In this document: positions 63,074-64,000 of the stretch, in pieces
Numbering within the stretch: position 1 is the first letter of the stretch
Layout: each line of letters opens with the position of its first letter
Assembly (NCBI RefSeq): GCF_002028455.1
Contig: NZ_MWUM01000016.1
Span: 1-64,000 of the forward strand
Length of the DNA stretch: 64,000 nt
Direction of reading: 5' to 3'
Source: Zoogloea sp. LCSB751
GTDB lineage: Bacteria; Pseudomonadota; Gammaproteobacteria; Burkholderiales; Rhodocyclaceae
Position numbers and translations under genes: made by a program
Notes under the pieces: model-generated
Seen by the model: only the letters and a program-made list of their open reading frames with translations
Databases searched by the model: none
Told to the model about the DNA's origin: nothing

Positions 63074-64000
63074 TGGACGGCGCTCCGTTGGGCCAGGGCG
63101 TCCCGAAGGATGTCGCGGGTATTGCGGATCATCTCTTCGGTGGTGCTCCAGTCCACGCAGGCGTCCGTCACCGAGCAGCCGTAGCGCAGCTCACTGAGGT
63201 TGGCGGGGATGGACTGGTTGCCGGCCTCGATGTTGCTCTCGATCATCAGACCGACGATGGAGCGGTTGCCTTCGCGGATCTGGTGGGCGACGTCGCGCAT
63301 CACCAGTGGCTGGTAGTCGGGGTTTTTCCACGAGTTGGCGTGGGAGCAGTCGATGACGATATTGGCCGGCAGCTTGGCCTTGACCAGGGCCTTTTCGGCG
63401 AGGGAGACCGATACGGTGTCGTAATTCGGGCGCCCACCGCCGCCACGCAGCACCACGTGGCCGTAGGGGTTGCCGCGGGTACGGATGATCGAGGACTGGC
63501 CCTGGCCGTTGATGCCAAGGAAACTGTGCGGATGCGAAGCCGACAGGATGCCGTTGACCGCGGCGTCCAGGGAGCCGTCGGTGCCGTTCTTGAAGCCGAC
63601 CGGGGTAGACAGGCCGGAGGCCATTTCACGGTGGGTCTGGGACTCGGAGGTGCGGGCGCCGATGGCGGTCCAGGCGATCAGATCGCCGTAGTACTGGGGT
63701 GCGATGGGATCCAGCGCTTCGGTGCCGGCGGGCAGCCCGGCTTCATTCACGTCGAGAAGGAAGCGGCGGGCCTTTTCCATGCCTTCGTCGATGCGGAAGG
63801 AGTCATCCATGTGGGGGTCGTTGATGTAACCCTTCCAGCCGGTGGAGGTGCGCGGCTTCTCGAAATAGACCCGCATCACCAGCACCAGAGTGTCGGAGAC
63901 TTCGTCGGCGAGCTTCTTGAGGCGGCGGGCGTAGTCAAGGCCGGCAATCGGATCATGGATGGAGCAGGGGCCGACGACGACGAAAACCCGCGGATCCTTG
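63070..64000 (-). CDS. aroG: 3-deoxy-7-phosphoheptulonate (DAHP) synthase, 5' end outside window
   Basis: First enzyme of aromatic amino acid synthesis (class I DAHP synthase). About 310 residues are visible, from KDPRVFVVVGPCSIHDP at the right edge through KGYINDPHMDDSFRIDEG and the metal-binding IDCSHANSWKNP to the C terminus; perhaps 45 residues are missing. Its stop overlaps the serB start. Which feedback type (Phe, Tyr or Trp) cannot be told from this part alone. Confidence 0.93.
   Translation of the reverse strand, partial: KDPRVFVVVGPCSIHDPIAGLDYARRLKKLADEVSDTLVLVMRVYFEKPRTSTGWKGYINDPHMDDSFRIDEGMEKARRFLLDVNEAGLPAGTEALDPIAPQYYGDLIAWTAIGARTSESQTHREMASGLSTPVGFKNGTDGSLDAAVNGILSASHPHSFLGINGQGQSSIIRTRGNPYGHVVLRGGGGRPNYDTVSVSLAEKALVKAKLPANIVIDCSHANSWKNPDYQPLVMRDVAHQIREGNRSIVGLMIESNIEAGNQSIPANLSELRYGCSVTDACVDWSTTEEMIRNTRDILRDALAQRSAVQ

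Overview
The window joins two unlike pieces of DNA at about position 32,230. Positions 1 to ~32,230 are the right-hand part of an integrated mobile element of moderate G+C. The rest is high-G+C chromosome. Gene content and order on the chromosomal side (rnfABCDGE-nth, narXL beside a Dnr-type Crp/Fnr regulator, serS, purM, hda, adjacent bpt and aat) fit a facultatively anaerobic, nitrate-responsive betaproteobacterium, most likely of the Rhodocyclales (Azospira/Dechloromonas-like). The taxonomic placement is inference from gene content and protein character, not from a database search.

Mobile element, from the left edge. The 3' end of an IS50-type transposase gene has cut a type IV coupling protein gene. 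A complete phosphite uptake and oxidation operon (ptxABCDE) follows, with four helically phased Pho half-sites and a perfect 11-bp dyad in its leader. Next come a MobF-type relaxase and its ribbon-helix-helix partner, a phased GACAA repeat array that is a good oriT or segregation-site candidate, and a 223-residue protein reading away from the array. Further on are a plasmid maintenance and replication block (ParA-like ATPase, IHF/HU-like protein, SF3 primase-helicase, small RHH protein), several unrecognised small plasmid genes, and a three-gene restriction-like cluster (SNF2 helicase, long type III Mod, type III Res). The element ends with a tyrosine recombinase at the junction. Mod is broken by a single in-frame TAA. 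A ~185-bp non-coding repeat with conserved internal geometry occurs twice, once upstream of the coupling-protein operon and once upstream of the replication operon.

Junction. The element sits inside rarA. Only the 3' two-thirds of rarA is present, starting in the codons for RFNKAQQDAFLP. The other end of the element lies to the left of the window. Three direct and one inverted copy of TTTGTGCC lie between the integrase gene and the junction.

Chromosome. Rightwards: a small conserved gene, serS, an AhpD-like protein, tRNA-Ser(CGA), a COG1092-type methyltransferase, narL-narX (reverse strand), a Dnr/Fnr-like regulator with a NarL 7-2-7 site and an FNR-type box in the shared upstream region, a dienelactone hydrolase, a HAD phosphatase, hda, purM, a four-gene MacAB/NodT-type efflux operon, a cation:proton antiporter, ybdK, a DUF1841 gene, nth and rnfEGDCBA, pyrD, a PagP-like outer-membrane protein, bpt-aat (N-end rule), an NlpC/P60 peptidase, serB and the 3' part of an aroG-type DAHP synthase gene running off the right edge. 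No rRNA gene, CRISPR array or prophage structural gene was seen.
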